DNA from: DATKPE01 sp035524335
Lineage (GTDB): Bacteria; Bacteroidota; Ignavibacteria; UBA10030; SZUA-254
Assembly (NCBI GenBank): GCA_035524335.1
Contig: DATKPE010000014.1
Location: 1 to 42,851, forward strand
Reading direction: 5' to 3'
DNA: 42,851 nucleotides
The position numbers were made by a program, and so were the translations under genes. Of the stretch, positions 7,886 to 16,228 are shown piece after piece (the first letter of the stretch is position 1; the number at the start of each line of letters is the position of its first letter). A model generated the notes under the pieces. That model worked only from the letters and a program-made list of their open reading frames with translations. It made no database searches and was not told where the DNA came from.

Positions 7886-10366
7886 TTACTTCGCGCGGCG
7901 CCTGACCCCTCGTGTCGGTTCAGCCTCGAGCGGATTCTCGGGCCAGTAATGTTTCGGGTAACGGCCCCTCATGGTTTTACGAACCTCCGGGTAGCCCGAA
8001 GTCCAGAAACTCGGCAGATCGCCGGTGACAGCGAGGGGCCGGCGGGCGGGCGACAACAGGTGGAGAACAACGGGGACTTTGCCGCCTGCGACTGTGGGTG
8101 TGACTGTCTGGCCGAACATTTCCTGTATCCGGACCGCCATTACCGGAACACTCCCGGTGCGGTATTCAACGGGGATACGCGAACCGGTCGGTGCGGTCAG
8201 ATGCGTCGGCGCAAGCCGGTCGAGTTCCTGCAGTTGCTCTCGCCGGAAGCGGCTTTTCAGCGGAACGGCGAGATCGAGGCTGTCGAGCTGCTGCAGGCGG
8301 GTGCGATGCTCCAGAAACGGTCCGAGCCACTCCTCGAGCGTTTCGAGCAGGGCACGGTCCGAGAGATCCGGCCAGTCGGGACCGCCAAATCCGGTTCCGC
8401 GGATCCATTCGCTCCGGTCACGGAATAACGTCACCGGACCGCTCCAGGGCAGGCACCCGAGACCTGTTTTCCGGATTCCTCCCAGAAACGCCGGCAGGAT
8501 CCGCTCATCGTCCGCCGGAAGGGGGAGCGATGAAAGGACCAAAGCGCCGTATTTTTCAGACCGGCGGGCGATGACAGCGCCGCTTTTATCGTCGAAGACG
8601 ATTTCATCCTCGTTCTCGATCTGGTCGGCGAACAGCATGCGGATCTGTTCCCGGGAAAACGGTTCTGCAAGGTGCACTTTTACCTCCCTCCCGCTTCCGT
8701 CCGTTTCCCCGATAGCGAGACACGATTCACGCGTCAGAGAGCTTCCCGCCGGGAGGATCGCGCCCGGTCCGCCGGCCGTTTGATACCTTGCCTTATCGGT
8801 CGCTTCACGGCGAAGAGCGACCCGCTCCGGATAAGCGAGGGCGAGGAGCATCCCGAGATGATCCTCCTTCCCGGGCCCGTTCCGGACCCCTGCGAGTTCC
8901 GCCAGCCGGCGGGCCTCATCCCTGATTCTGCCCGCGGCGGGAGTGTCTGTCCTTCCCCCCGACCGCACGGCCAGCCAGCGGGAGCGGAGATCGATATCCC
9001 GGCCCGGTATTCCCCGCAGGAGGTCTCGTTCCTCCAGAAGAGCCGCCACAGAACAGGCCATGAATCCCGCGCCGAGTTCTTTTCCGCGGATGATCATGTG
9101 ACCCAGCCGCGGATGAACGGGGAGACCGGCGATCGCTCTTCCATGGAGAGTCGGCTTGCCGGACCGATCGACTGCTCCCAGTCTGCGGAGAAGATCGCGC
9201 GCCTGTGTCAGGTGCGCCGCCGGAGGCCTGTCGAGAAATTCAAGTCCCTCCCCGTCCGGCGTTCCCCACATCGCGAAATCGAGCGCGAGCGATGCGAGAT
9301 CGACAGCCGTGATTTCCGGCGGGGTGCTCTCGGGAAGGTCGCGATGATCCTGTTCCGTCCAGAGGCGATAACAGACTCCGGGCGCCTGTCGACCGGCCCT
9401 TCCCCTGCGCTGATCGGCCGCAGCCTTCGAAACGGGCAGAGTGACGAGGCCCGGCATGCCCCGGCGGGGATCGAAGCGCGGCAGGCGTGACAGGCCTCCG
9501 TCGATCACAATTCTCACTCCATCGATCGTGAGGCTGGTCTCGGCGATGCTGGTGGCAAGGATGACTTTTCGCCGGCCGGGTCCTGCGGAATCGAGAGCCG
9601 ATTTCTGTTCCTCTGCGGACGCCTCGCCATAGAGCGGGCGGACGGTGACCGTTTCACCCGGATCCTTTCCATGCAGAATTTCTTCAACCCGTCTGATTTC
9701 CCGTTGTCCCGGAAGAAACACCAGAACATCCCCCTCTTCCTGCCTGAGGGCGCGGAGAATCGCCGATGACACGGTTTCCTCGAAAGAATCCGCGGAGCGC
9801 TGAGGGAGGTAGCGGGTGGAGACGGGAAATGTGCGGCCGGTGCTCCTGAGCACGGGCGCGTTACCGAGCAAAGCCGCAACCGGCGCCGTATCGAGCGTCG
9901 CCGACATGATGACGATCCGGAGGTCGGGACGGAGATGTTTCCGCACGTCGAGTGTGAGAGCCAGCCCGAGGTCCGCGTGGAGACTCCGTTCGTGAAATTC
10001 ATCGAAGATGACAACTCCGTACCCGGGGAGTGCGGCATCGGCGTGCAGAAGCCGTGTCAGGACCCCTTCGGTGACCACCTCGATGCGTGTTGCGGGGCCG
10101 ACGGATGTCTGTCCCCGTATCCGGAATCCGATCGTTCCGCCCGTTGGTTCTCCTCGTTTACCGGCCATATAAGCGGCGGCGCGGCTGGCGGCAAGCCGGC
10201 GCGGCTCGAGCATGAGAATCTTTTTTCTTTCCAGCCAGGGTTCACCGAGAAGTGCCGGCGGCACGCCGGTGGTTTTACCCGCCCCCGGTTCGGCGCAGAG
10301 AACCACGGAACTCTGATCCGCCAGCAGTCTGCGAAGAGGAGGCAGGAGATCGTCGATCGGGAGCAT
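7886..10366 (-). CDS. hrpB: ATP-dependent DEAH-box RNA helicase HrpB
   Basis: An 826-residue DEAH/RHA helicase. Walker A is CAEPGAGKTTGVPPAL near residue 22; motif II is DEFHERS near 123; motif III is SATLD; motif VI is QRRGRAGR near 310. The helicase core is followed by the HA2 domain (LRRLGAVDRSGKPTLHGRAI) and the HrpB-specific C-terminal domain (about 660-826, ending with the conserved WPENPLEAEPTRG). Family members unwind RNA, but the physiological role of bacterial HrpB is poorly defined. Its start is 18 nt beyond a strong terminator that closes the upstream M13 peptidase gene, so hrpB-pdxB should have its own promoter within or after that terminator. Length matches the family (about 820). 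Confidence 0.95.
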   Translation of the reverse strand: MLPIDDLLPPLRRLLADQSSVVLCAEPGAGKTTGVPPALLGEPWLERKKILMLEPRRLAASRAAAYMAGKRGEPTGGTIGFRIRGQTSVGPATRIEVVTEGVLTRLLHADAALPGYGVVIFDEFHERSLHADLGLALTLDVRKHLRPDLRIVIMSATLDTAPVAALLGNAPVLRSTGRTFPVSTRYLPQRSADSFEETVSSAILRALRQEEGDVLVFLPGQREIRRVEEILHGKDPGETVTVRPLYGEASAEEQKSALDSAGPGRRKVILATSIAETSLTIDGVRIVIDGGLSRLPRFDPRRGMPGLVTLPVSKAAADQRRGRAGRQAPGVCYRLWTEQDHRDLPESTPPEITAVDLASLALDFAMWGTPDGEGLEFLDRPPAAHLTQARDLLRRLGAVDRSGKPTLHGRAIAGLPVHPRLGHMIIRGKELGAGFMACSVAALLEERDLLRGIPGRDIDLRSRWLAVRSGGRTDTPAAGRIRDEARRLAELAGVRNGPGKEDHLGMLLALAYPERVALRREATDKARYQTAGGPGAILPAGSSLTRESCLAIGETDGSGREVKVHLAEPFSREQIRMLFADQIENEDEIVFDDKSGAVIARRSEKYGALVLSSLPLPADDERILPAFLGGIRKTGLGCLPWSGPVTLFRDRSEWIRGTGFGGPDWPDLSDRALLETLEEWLGPFLEHRTRLQQLDSLDLAVPLKSRFRREQLQELDRLAPTHLTAPTGSRIPVEYRTGSVPVMAVRIQEMFGQTVTPTVAGGKVPVVLHLLSPARRPLAVTGDLPSFWTSGYPEVRKTMRGRYPKHYWPENPLEAEPTRGVRRRAK

Positions 10367-10384
10367 CAGTCCGTTCTCAGGGGC

Positions 10385-10418
10385 AAAAAAAAACGGGCGG
10401 CGTCAGCCGCCGCCCGTT
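10385..10418 (-). terminator. Rho-independent terminator of the M13 peptidase gene
   Basis: An 11-bp perfect stem (AACGGGCGGCG paired with CGCCGCCCGTT) with a 5-nt loop is followed on the minus strand by a run of nine Ts (10385-10393). It lies 8 nt beyond the peptidase stop codon. This is a textbook intrinsic terminator. Confidence 0.93.
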
Positions 10419-10425
10419 GCCTGGT

Positions 10426-12462
10426 TCACCAGATGTGAGCCCGCTCATCGACCGGACGGGCCATCGGACTGCCGTCCGGGATGCGGAATGCATCGAGAAA
10501 TTCCTTCATATTCGAAATCGGACCGTTACAGCGGAAGCGGCCGGGTGCGTGGGGATCGGTATTCAGCCTCACGCGGAGCGCTTCGGGCCGGATATTGACG
10601 CGCCAGACGACTGCCCAGGAGAGGAAGAAGCGCTGTTCGGGCGTGAACCCGTCGATGAGGGGAGGCCGGGGCTTGCCTGCGAGAGTTTTTTCGAATGCCT
10701 CATAGGCAATTTTGAGCCCGCCGAGGTCGGCGATGTTTTCGCCCAGGGTCAGTTTTCCGTTGACGTGCAGGGTATCGATTGGTGAATAGCCGTCGAACTG
10801 TTTTTCAACAAGCCCGGTCCTCTTGGCATAATTCCGGGCGTCTTCGGGCAGCCACCAGTCGGTCAGATTGCCGACGGCATCGAATTTCCTTCCTTCATCG
10901 TCGAAGCCGTGGGTCATTTCATGTCCGATCACCGCACCCATCCCGCCGTAGTTTACCGCGTCATCCGCGTTCGGATCGTAGAAAGGCGGCTGAAGGATAC
11001 CGGCCGGAAAGACAATTTCATTCATCGTGGGACTGTAATAGGCATTGACGGTGGGCGGGGTCATTCCCCACTCCGTCCGGTCGACCGGCTTGCCAAGTTT
11101 ATTGATATTCCTGCGGAACTCGAACCTTCGGCAGGCGAGCACATTCGCGAGGTAGGAGGTGCGGCGGATGTTCAGCGAGGAATAATCGCGCCAGACATCG
11201 GGATATCCGATCTTGATGCCGAAGGCATCGAGTTTTTTGAAGGCCTGCTGTTTGGTGGCATCGCTCATCCATTCCAGCTGAGCGATCCGGTCATGAAGCG
11301 CGGCCTTGAGATTCATCACCATCTCCCGCGCTTTCGCCTTGGCTTCAGGCGTGAAGGTCTTCGCGACGTAGAGCTGACCGAGCGCGTCACCGATTCCCCG
11401 GTTGACGGCATCCATCACCCGCTTCCATCGCGGTCTCATCTCCGTCACGCCGGTCAGCACCCTGCCGTTGAAGCGGAAGCTCTCCTGGACGAATGCCGCA
11501 GGGAGAAATTCCGACGTGGACCGGAGCAGGTGCCACCGGAAATAGCTCTTCCATCGGTCGACAGGCATGCCGGCTATGAGCGTATCGGCCTTTCGGAGGA
11601 ACTTCGGCATTCCGACGATGAGCATGCCGGGGTCATGGACGCCGAGTTCGGTAAAGTAGCGGTCCCAGGGGACGGAGGGACAGAGAAGGGCAAGATCGGC
11701 CACGGACATTTTGTGATACGTCGAATCGGGATTGCGGCGTTCAACCCGCGTCATCGACGCGCGTGCAAGCGCCGACTCCAGCTCCATAACCGCCGCGGCC
11801 TCTCCGGCGGCAGTACTGCTGTCATCCCCCAGGAGACTGAACATGTTCCTGACATGATCGAGGTACTTCGCCCGGATCGCCTTCGATGCGCTGTCCATCC
11901 TGGTGTAATAATCGCGGTCCGGCAAGCCGAGTCCGGACTGCTGAATATGTCCGACGACGTCGGTGCTCTTTTTTTCATCCTGTTCCGCTGCGAAATGGAA
12001 CGGGACCCCGAGGCCCATGCTGTTCAGATGCGCGACCTCCTCAACGATCGACGACCGGTCATTCATACCGGCGATGCGGGCAAGTTCATCCTTCAGCGGG
12101 TTCAGCCGCGCTTCTTCAATGCCGACTGTGTCCATCCCGCTGGCATAGAAATCACCCACCAGCGCCTCCGCACTTCCCGGTACAGCCGATCTGTGCTGAG
12201 CGGCGGATTCCAGAATTTCGTGCAGGACGGCGGAATTATGCTCCTGCAGTTCGAGGAAACTTCCCCAGAGGCTCTGATCCGGCGGAATCGGATTTCTGGC
12301 AAGCCATCCTCCATTCACGTAACGGAAGAAATCATCAGAGGGTTTGACGGTCGTGTCAAAATCTGCGAGGTTGATCGATCCATGGCTTTTCTGGCCTGAG
12401 CCGGATGTGGAAAAAGCCATGAGCGCGCAGAAGACACACAAGGCAGTCGCAAACAGTCGCAT
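10426..12462 (-). CDS. M13 family (neprilysin/PepO-like) zinc metalloendopeptidase
   Basis: A 678-residue protein with a cleavable signal peptide (LFATALCVFCALMAFSTSGSG), hence exported. The N-terminal M13 domain begins with DFDTTVKPSDDFFRYVNGGWL. The catalytic part has the zinc site H514-E515-M-T-H518 in GHEMTHGFDDEGR and the third ligand Glu in ENIADLGGLKIA. NAYYSPTMNEIVFPAGILQPPF is the conserved substrate-binding strand. The C-terminus ends in HIW, where the family normally ends in a xVW motif. The start has GGAG 9 nt upstream. Members cleave short peptides on the amino side of hydrophobic residues. It is a single-gene unit with a strong terminator behind it and a folded RNA element in its upstream region. 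Confidence 0.94.
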   Translation of the reverse strand: MRLFATALCVFCALMAFSTSGSGQKSHGSINLADFDTTVKPSDDFFRYVNGGWLARNPIPPDQSLWGSFLELQEHNSAVLHEILESAAQHRSAVPGSAEALVGDFYASGMDTVGIEEARLNPLKDELARIAGMNDRSSIVEEVAHLNSMGLGVPFHFAAEQDEKKSTDVVGHIQQSGLGLPDRDYYTRMDSASKAIRAKYLDHVRNMFSLLGDDSSTAAGEAAAVMELESALARASMTRVERRNPDSTYHKMSVADLALLCPSVPWDRYFTELGVHDPGMLIVGMPKFLRKADTLIAGMPVDRWKSYFRWHLLRSTSEFLPAAFVQESFRFNGRVLTGVTEMRPRWKRVMDAVNRGIGDALGQLYVAKTFTPEAKAKAREMVMNLKAALHDRIAQLEWMSDATKQQAFKKLDAFGIKIGYPDVWRDYSSLNIRRTSYLANVLACRRFEFRRNINKLGKPVDRTEWGMTPPTVNAYYSPTMNEIVFPAGILQPPFYDPNADDAVNYGGMGAVIGHEMTHGFDDEGRKFDAVGNLTDWWLPEDARNYAKRTGLVEKQFDGYSPIDTLHVNGKLTLGENIADLGGLKIAYEAFEKTLAGKPRPPLIDGFTPEQRFFLSWAVVWRVNIRPEALRVRLNTDPHAPGRFRCNGPISNMKEFLDAFRIPDGSPMARPVDERAHIW

Positions 12463-12941
12463 ACCAACATCTCCGGAAATTGTTATGGTTGAGTTGCCTG
12501 GGGAAACGCCGCAATATACATGATTCGGGTGAATTATGAAAACCGCGTCCGCCCCCCGGAAGGATCCCTGTTAATCTGTTCCCCAGCAACCGGGCGGGAT
12601 GAGAACAGGTATTGGGGAGAGCTGGGAGGGGGAAAAAAAACGTCCCGCAACTAAGTTGTGTTGCGTGTGGGAGGGCCACGCAAACACGGGGGTCTCAGCT
12701 ACGGGACATTTGAATGTAATAAACTCTCCCGACATTTCCAAAAGTATTCACCCCTGCAGATAATAAATTTCCGCTTTGCGAAGAATCGCCGGAAGAAACT
12801 GAAATTTCATCGCCTGCCGTTAATGACCATTGGACTCCCATATCAATGGGATTCCTGCGGAATAAAACAGGATGCTGGTGCGTAATACTCTCCGCAGCCA
12901 ACAGACGCCGCGATGTGACGAATGCCCGGAAATGACCTGCA
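12463..12941. other. Intergenic region between DinB-like and M13 peptidase genes
   Basis: No convincing protein gene is seen in these 479 bases. The main content is the folded element at 12634-12707, listed separately. A 68-codon frame on the minus strand (12695-12901) would start with TTG, lacks a ribosome binding site and ends inside the folded element; I do not call it. The left part (12463-12633) would be the leader of the peptidase gene. Base composition between 12710 and 12880 is AT-richer than the neighbours. Confidence 0.4.
12634..12707 (-). ncRNA. Strongly folded RNA element ending in a U-tract (candidate sRNA, attenuator or elaborate terminator)
   Basis: On the minus strand an outer 13-bp helix pairs GTCCCGTAGCTGA (12707-12695) with TTAGTTGCGGGAC (12654-12642), using three G-U pairs. 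Inside it a second 10-bp helix with one bulge pairs GTGTTTGCGTG (12687-12677) with CACGCAACAC (12667-12658) around a 9-nt pyrimidine-rich loop. Eight Ts follow at 12640-12633. The G-U pairs make the fold valid only as RNA from the minus strand. It ends 170 nt before the M13 peptidase start. I recognise no Rfam family: it is not a tRNA, SRP RNA or TPP element, although CTGAGA occurs. It could be a stand-alone small RNA, a leader attenuator or just a terminator. Confidence 0.5.
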
Positions 12942-13427
12942 TTAAAATTCCCTCACCGGGTCTGCCTGTGCGGGGCCGACTCTGCCGACGGCGATATCCG
13001 CCCTGAAATAATTTTCCCCCCTCATCGGACAGCCCGCGAGACGCCGAAGCATGGCCAGCTGGCCGGTATGCGTCAGCGCATCGGCCATCGGCCCCTGCAG
13101 TAACCGTTCCGCCGGACAACCGGTCGCCTCTCCGCCGGCGATCATCCGATCGAACCGGTTCAGGGCGTCAAAATATCTGGCGACCTCCTTATCCCACCCG
13201 TCCGGAACGGAATCATGCCATTCGCCCTTTCCCCCGGCGAGAGAGATTGCCCATTCGAACAGGTCGGCCATGTGCGCGACGATCTGAAGCGGGGTCCGCG
13301 GATTCGGTCCGGTCTGAAACCCGGCGAAGCCGGCCGGGACGCTGCGAAAAACCTTTGCCGAGCGGTAGGCAAGCACCGCCAGGGTATGCCGGAAACACTC
13401 CCGGGTACCGGAATCGGTGAGGGTCAT
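12942..13427 (-). CDS. DinB-fold family protein
   Basis: A 161-residue four-helix protein of the DinB/YfiT metal-dependent superfamily. Typical features are the amphipathic helix PLQIVAHMADLFEWAI with the first His ligand, and DALTHTGQLAMLRRLAG with the last. GENYFRADIAVGRVG is a common C-terminal strand. I chose the ATG at 13427 (MTLTDSGTRECFRH) because the in-frame sequence upstream is low-complexity and unlike the family. Functions in this superfamily range from thiol transfer to hydrolysis, and none can be assigned here. It lies 145 nt after ccoI, separated by a 7-bp hairpin (13475-13496), so it may be read through from the respiratory operon but is probably unrelated to it. Confidence 0.78.
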   Translation of the reverse strand: MTLTDSGTRECFRHTLAVLAYRSAKVFRSVPAGFAGFQTGPNPRTPLQIVAHMADLFEWAISLAGGKGEWHDSVPDGWDKEVARYFDALNRFDRMIAGGEATGCPAERLLQGPMADALTHTGQLAMLRRLAGCPMRGENYFRADIAVGRVGPAQADPVREF

Positions 13428-13572
13428 CGTTCTATCCGTATGTGAAGGTGTCGTGTTGAGGTGCGAAACGACCGGCGGGTGCAGAAAAACACCCGCGACA
13501 GGAATTATATTCAATCCCGGTGACCTTCGCAAACGTTCTCTCCCTCACCGCGCGCGGAATGCGCCGCCGCCG

Positions 13573-16086
13573 TCATGCCGCCGTCTCTCTCCACGGCATG
13601 ATGATCTCCATAAGCCTCCGCAGTGTCGTCCCGCCCGTCTCCCGGAGACGGAGCGAATTCATCACGACGGATATACTACTTGCCAGCATCGCCGCCGCCG
13701 CCACGAGCGGATTCAGGTACCCGAGAACGGCCGCACACAATCCGGCCAGGTTGTACAGGAATGCCCATGCAAGATTTTGCCTGAGAACGGCCGTCGTTTT
13801 CCGCGCGATACTGAGGAGCTCCGGGATAAGCGTCAGATCGGGCCGCAGAAGAGTGACATCGGCCGACGCAATGGCGATCTCGGTTCCCTCGCTCAGAGCG
13901 ATCCCCACATCGGCCTGCGCCAGCGCGGGTGCATCGTTCACTCCGTCACCCGCCATCGCCACAATCCTTCCTTCATCCTGCAGACTGCGGATATAGTCGA
14001 TCTTCCCCGCGGGAAGCACGCCTCCCCGGTATCCCTCCGCCCCGATCCGCTCCCCGACGGCCGAGGTTGCCTCCTCCCCATCCCCCGAAAGAAGCCTGCA
14101 CCCGATGCCGAACCTTTTCAGCCCGGCTACAGCCGGAGCCGCCGAGGGTCTGATGGTATCTCCGAGGAGACAGTACCCGGCAGTCTTCCACCCATCGATG
14201 CCGATATAGACGATGGTCTGCCCGGGGCCGGTCGCCAGGTTCAGCTCTTTTCTCACCCGGGGATCGACCGGGAATCCGCAATCACGCAGATACTGTTCGG
14301 TCCCGAGAACAACCCTCCGGCCATTCACTATCCCCTCGATGCCCCTGCCTGCGGCAATGGTCACCTTGTCCGGCCTGTAGACGGGAAGATTCCGCTCCCG
14401 GCAGTGCCGGATGAAGGCCTCGGCGATCAGATGATTCGAATTCTGTTCGATCGATCCGATCAGGGAAAAAACCTCTCCCTCGTCGCCAAACAGAAGGCGA
14501 TGACCGACGACAAATGTTCCCGCGGTCACCGTTCCGGTCTTATCAAAAACGACAGTCCGTATTCCTGCCGCCCGCTGGATCACGCCCCCGTCGCGGATCA
14601 ACAGCCCCTTTTTTGCCGCGTGGCCGATGCCCGCCGCGATCGCCAGCGGAGTCGCCATACCGAGAGCGCATGGACACGCGATCAGAAGAATCGTCATACC
14701 GCGCAGGAGCGACGCTTCCGGAGATCCCCCCGCGAGAAGGAGAACGGCGGTCGTCACTGCCGCGAGCCCGATCACCCCGGGTACCACGAGCGTGGTGACG
14801 CCGTCGATCGTCCGTTCGAGGGGTGACTTTGCGGCGAGCGCCTGTTCCACCATCGCGATGATTCCTGAAATCGTCGTCTCCCGGCCGATCTTTGTCGCAC
14901 GGATGGCGAGATAACCGTTGAGCGCCATCGATGAGGCCAGGACCTCGGATCCCGCCGACTTGCCCACAGGAGCCGCCTCGCCGGTCAGAAGCGATTCGTC
15001 AACGAGTGCATCCCCCTCCGTCACGATGCCGTCCGCGGGGATTTTTTCCCCCGATTTCACGAGAAACAGCTCACCCGTCCGGAGCCGCTCGATGCCGGTC
15101 AACTCTTCCCCATCATCGGTCAGCCGGCGGACTTTTGCCGGCAAAAGATGGTACAGGCGCTGGATGTTTTCCGACGCCATGTTCTTGGCCCCGAGCTCGA
15201 GATACTTTCCCAGCAGGAGAAGGGCGACCAGGCTGACCGCGGTGTCGAAATAAAAATGATCGAGCCCCCGGAACAGCGCGTACGTGCTGAAGATGAATGC
15301 CGAAAGAATGCTCATCGCGAACAGAACTTCCATCGTTGGCGATAACCGGATAAGGCTCTGGTACGCCTTGCGCAGGATCGGAAGGCCGCACCAGAAGACG
15401 GAAGGCAGAGCAAGACAGAAGAGAATGACCGGCACAATCCTCTTCATTTCGGGCGCCACCTCCTCAAAATACCCGATGTAGAGGACATAGCTGAAGAACA
15501 TCGCGTTCATCATCAGAAAGAGTGCGACGCCCATCCGGATCAGAAGCGAGCGGCGCTGGTGAGCCGCTTCCTCGATGTCTGCATCCCGCGGGGAGGCGGT
15601 ATATCCGAGTTTTGCGATTGCCGCCGCGATCCGGTCCGCCGACGTCCTCTCGGGACGGAAGTATATCCGCGCGCTATCCGAGGCATAGATCACCCGGCAG
15701 TGGACCACCCCCCGCTCGGCGCTTATCGCCTTGTCGATCAGCCACGCGCAGGCGGAACACCACATGCCGTGAATCCTGACGATGAGCTCTTCGGTTCCCG
15801 CCAGCTCCGCGGGAGACGGTTCGTCCCTCCCCGCATCGTCGGGCCGGCCGATGATGCCCAGCTCGACGCTCCGCCGGTAAATATCGGAATTCTTATAGTC
15901 CCCGGCGAGCAGTCCGCTCTCCCTGAGAAGAAGAAAGACCTGACGACAGCCGCTACAGCAGAATTGATGATGCGCCGGGGGTGAGGAAACAGTGTGGGGA
16001 TGCCGTGGAAGGGGCAATCCGCACAGATCACATGTCCGGTTTCCTGAAGAGGGGTCTCCGGCGCCTTCCCGGCCGGCTTCCGTCAT
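13573..16086 (-). CDS. ccoI: Copper-type P1B-ATPase for cbb3 oxidase assembly (CcoI/FixI)
   Basis: An 837-residue heavy-metal P-type ATPase. The N-terminus has the CcoI-type cysteine cluster (CDLCGLP... FCCSGCRQVF), then an HMA domain with the unusual MWCSACAWLID site near residue 112. The membrane part holds the CPC ion motif (LLIACPCALGMATPLAIA). The phosphorylated Asp515 is in DKTGTVT, and the ATP hinge is GDGVNDAPALAQADVGIA. CcoI exports Cu(I) across the inner membrane for CuB of the cbb3 oxidase, and the location downstream of ccoN, ccoO and ccoG supports that role. Its ATG overlaps the stop of the preceding small gene by 4 bases (ATGA). It appears to be the last gene of the respiratory operon. 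Length is normal for FixI/CcoI (about 750-840). Confidence 0.95.
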   Translation of the reverse strand: MTEAGREGAGDPSSGNRTCDLCGLPLPRHPHTVSSPPAHHQFCCSGCRQVFLLLRESGLLAGDYKNSDIYRRSVELGIIGRPDDAGRDEPSPAELAGTEELIVRIHGMWCSACAWLIDKAISAERGVVHCRVIYASDSARIYFRPERTSADRIAAAIAKLGYTASPRDADIEEAAHQRRSLLIRMGVALFLMMNAMFFSYVLYIGYFEEVAPEMKRIVPVILFCLALPSVFWCGLPILRKAYQSLIRLSPTMEVLFAMSILSAFIFSTYALFRGLDHFYFDTAVSLVALLLLGKYLELGAKNMASENIQRLYHLLPAKVRRLTDDGEELTGIERLRTGELFLVKSGEKIPADGIVTEGDALVDESLLTGEAAPVGKSAGSEVLASSMALNGYLAIRATKIGRETTISGIIAMVEQALAAKSPLERTIDGVTTLVVPGVIGLAAVTTAVLLLAGGSPEASLLRGMTILLIACPCALGMATPLAIAAGIGHAAKKGLLIRDGGVIQRAAGIRTVVFDKTGTVTAGTFVVGHRLLFGDEGEVFSLIGSIEQNSNHLIAEAFIRHCRERNLPVYRPDKVTIAAGRGIEGIVNGRRVVLGTEQYLRDCGFPVDPRVRKELNLATGPGQTIVYIGIDGWKTAGYCLLGDTIRPSAAPAVAGLKRFGIGCRLLSGDGEEATSAVGERIGAEGYRGGVLPAGKIDYIRSLQDEGRIVAMAGDGVNDAPALAQADVGIALSEGTEIAIASADVTLLRPDLTLIPELLSIARKTTAVLRQNLAWAFLYNLAGLCAAVLGYLNPLVAAAAMLASSISVVMNSLRLRETGGTTLRRLMEIIMPWRETAA

Positions 16087-16214
16087 TCGTGTGAATCGAC
16101 AACCCGCCCGTGATCATACTTCACCGTATGAACGGGATGATGCTGTGCGATGAAAAACGTGATGATGAGGATCGAGACGAACAGCGCGATCACACTGTAG
16201 ATAATCCGCTTCAT
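16083..16214 (-). CDS. 43-residue single-span membrane protein in the cbb3 operon
   Basis: A very short gene encoding an N-terminal membrane helix (IIYSVIALFVSILIITFFIA) and a 20-residue polar tail rich in His (QHHPVHTVKYDHGRV). I chose the ATG at 16214 because AGCAGG lies 6 nt upstream; a second ATG two codons earlier is possible. The stop overlaps the ccoI start (ATGA), and it begins 14 nt after ccoG, so it is part of the operon. Its position is that of ccoH in many cbb3 clusters, but it lacks the FixH domain. It also does not resemble CcoS, which is present elsewhere in the operon. The five or so His residues could bind metal or simply be a tail. Function unknown. Confidence 0.7.
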   Translation of the reverse strand: MKRIIYSVIALFVSILIITFFIAQHHPVHTVKYDHGRVVDSHE

Positions 16215-16228
16215 GATCATCCTGCTGG

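Noticed and set aside
12642..12707. tRNA, because the minus strand begins GTCCCGTAGCTGAGA
   Set aside because: There is no anticodon arm or TTCGA-type T-loop and no acceptor-like end; the long two-helix fold and U-tract do not fit a tRNA.
12695..12901. 68-codon minus-strand frame upstream of the folded RNA element
   Set aside because: It needs a TTG start, has no ribosome binding site or family, and its last codons fall in the outer helix of the RNA element.
13475..13496. Hairpin GCGGGTG/CACCCGC between ccoI and the DinB-like gene as a terminator
   Set aside because: The run of T/A bases lies in the loop, not after the stem, so it does not fit an intrinsic terminator on the minus strand. 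It may still have some effect.
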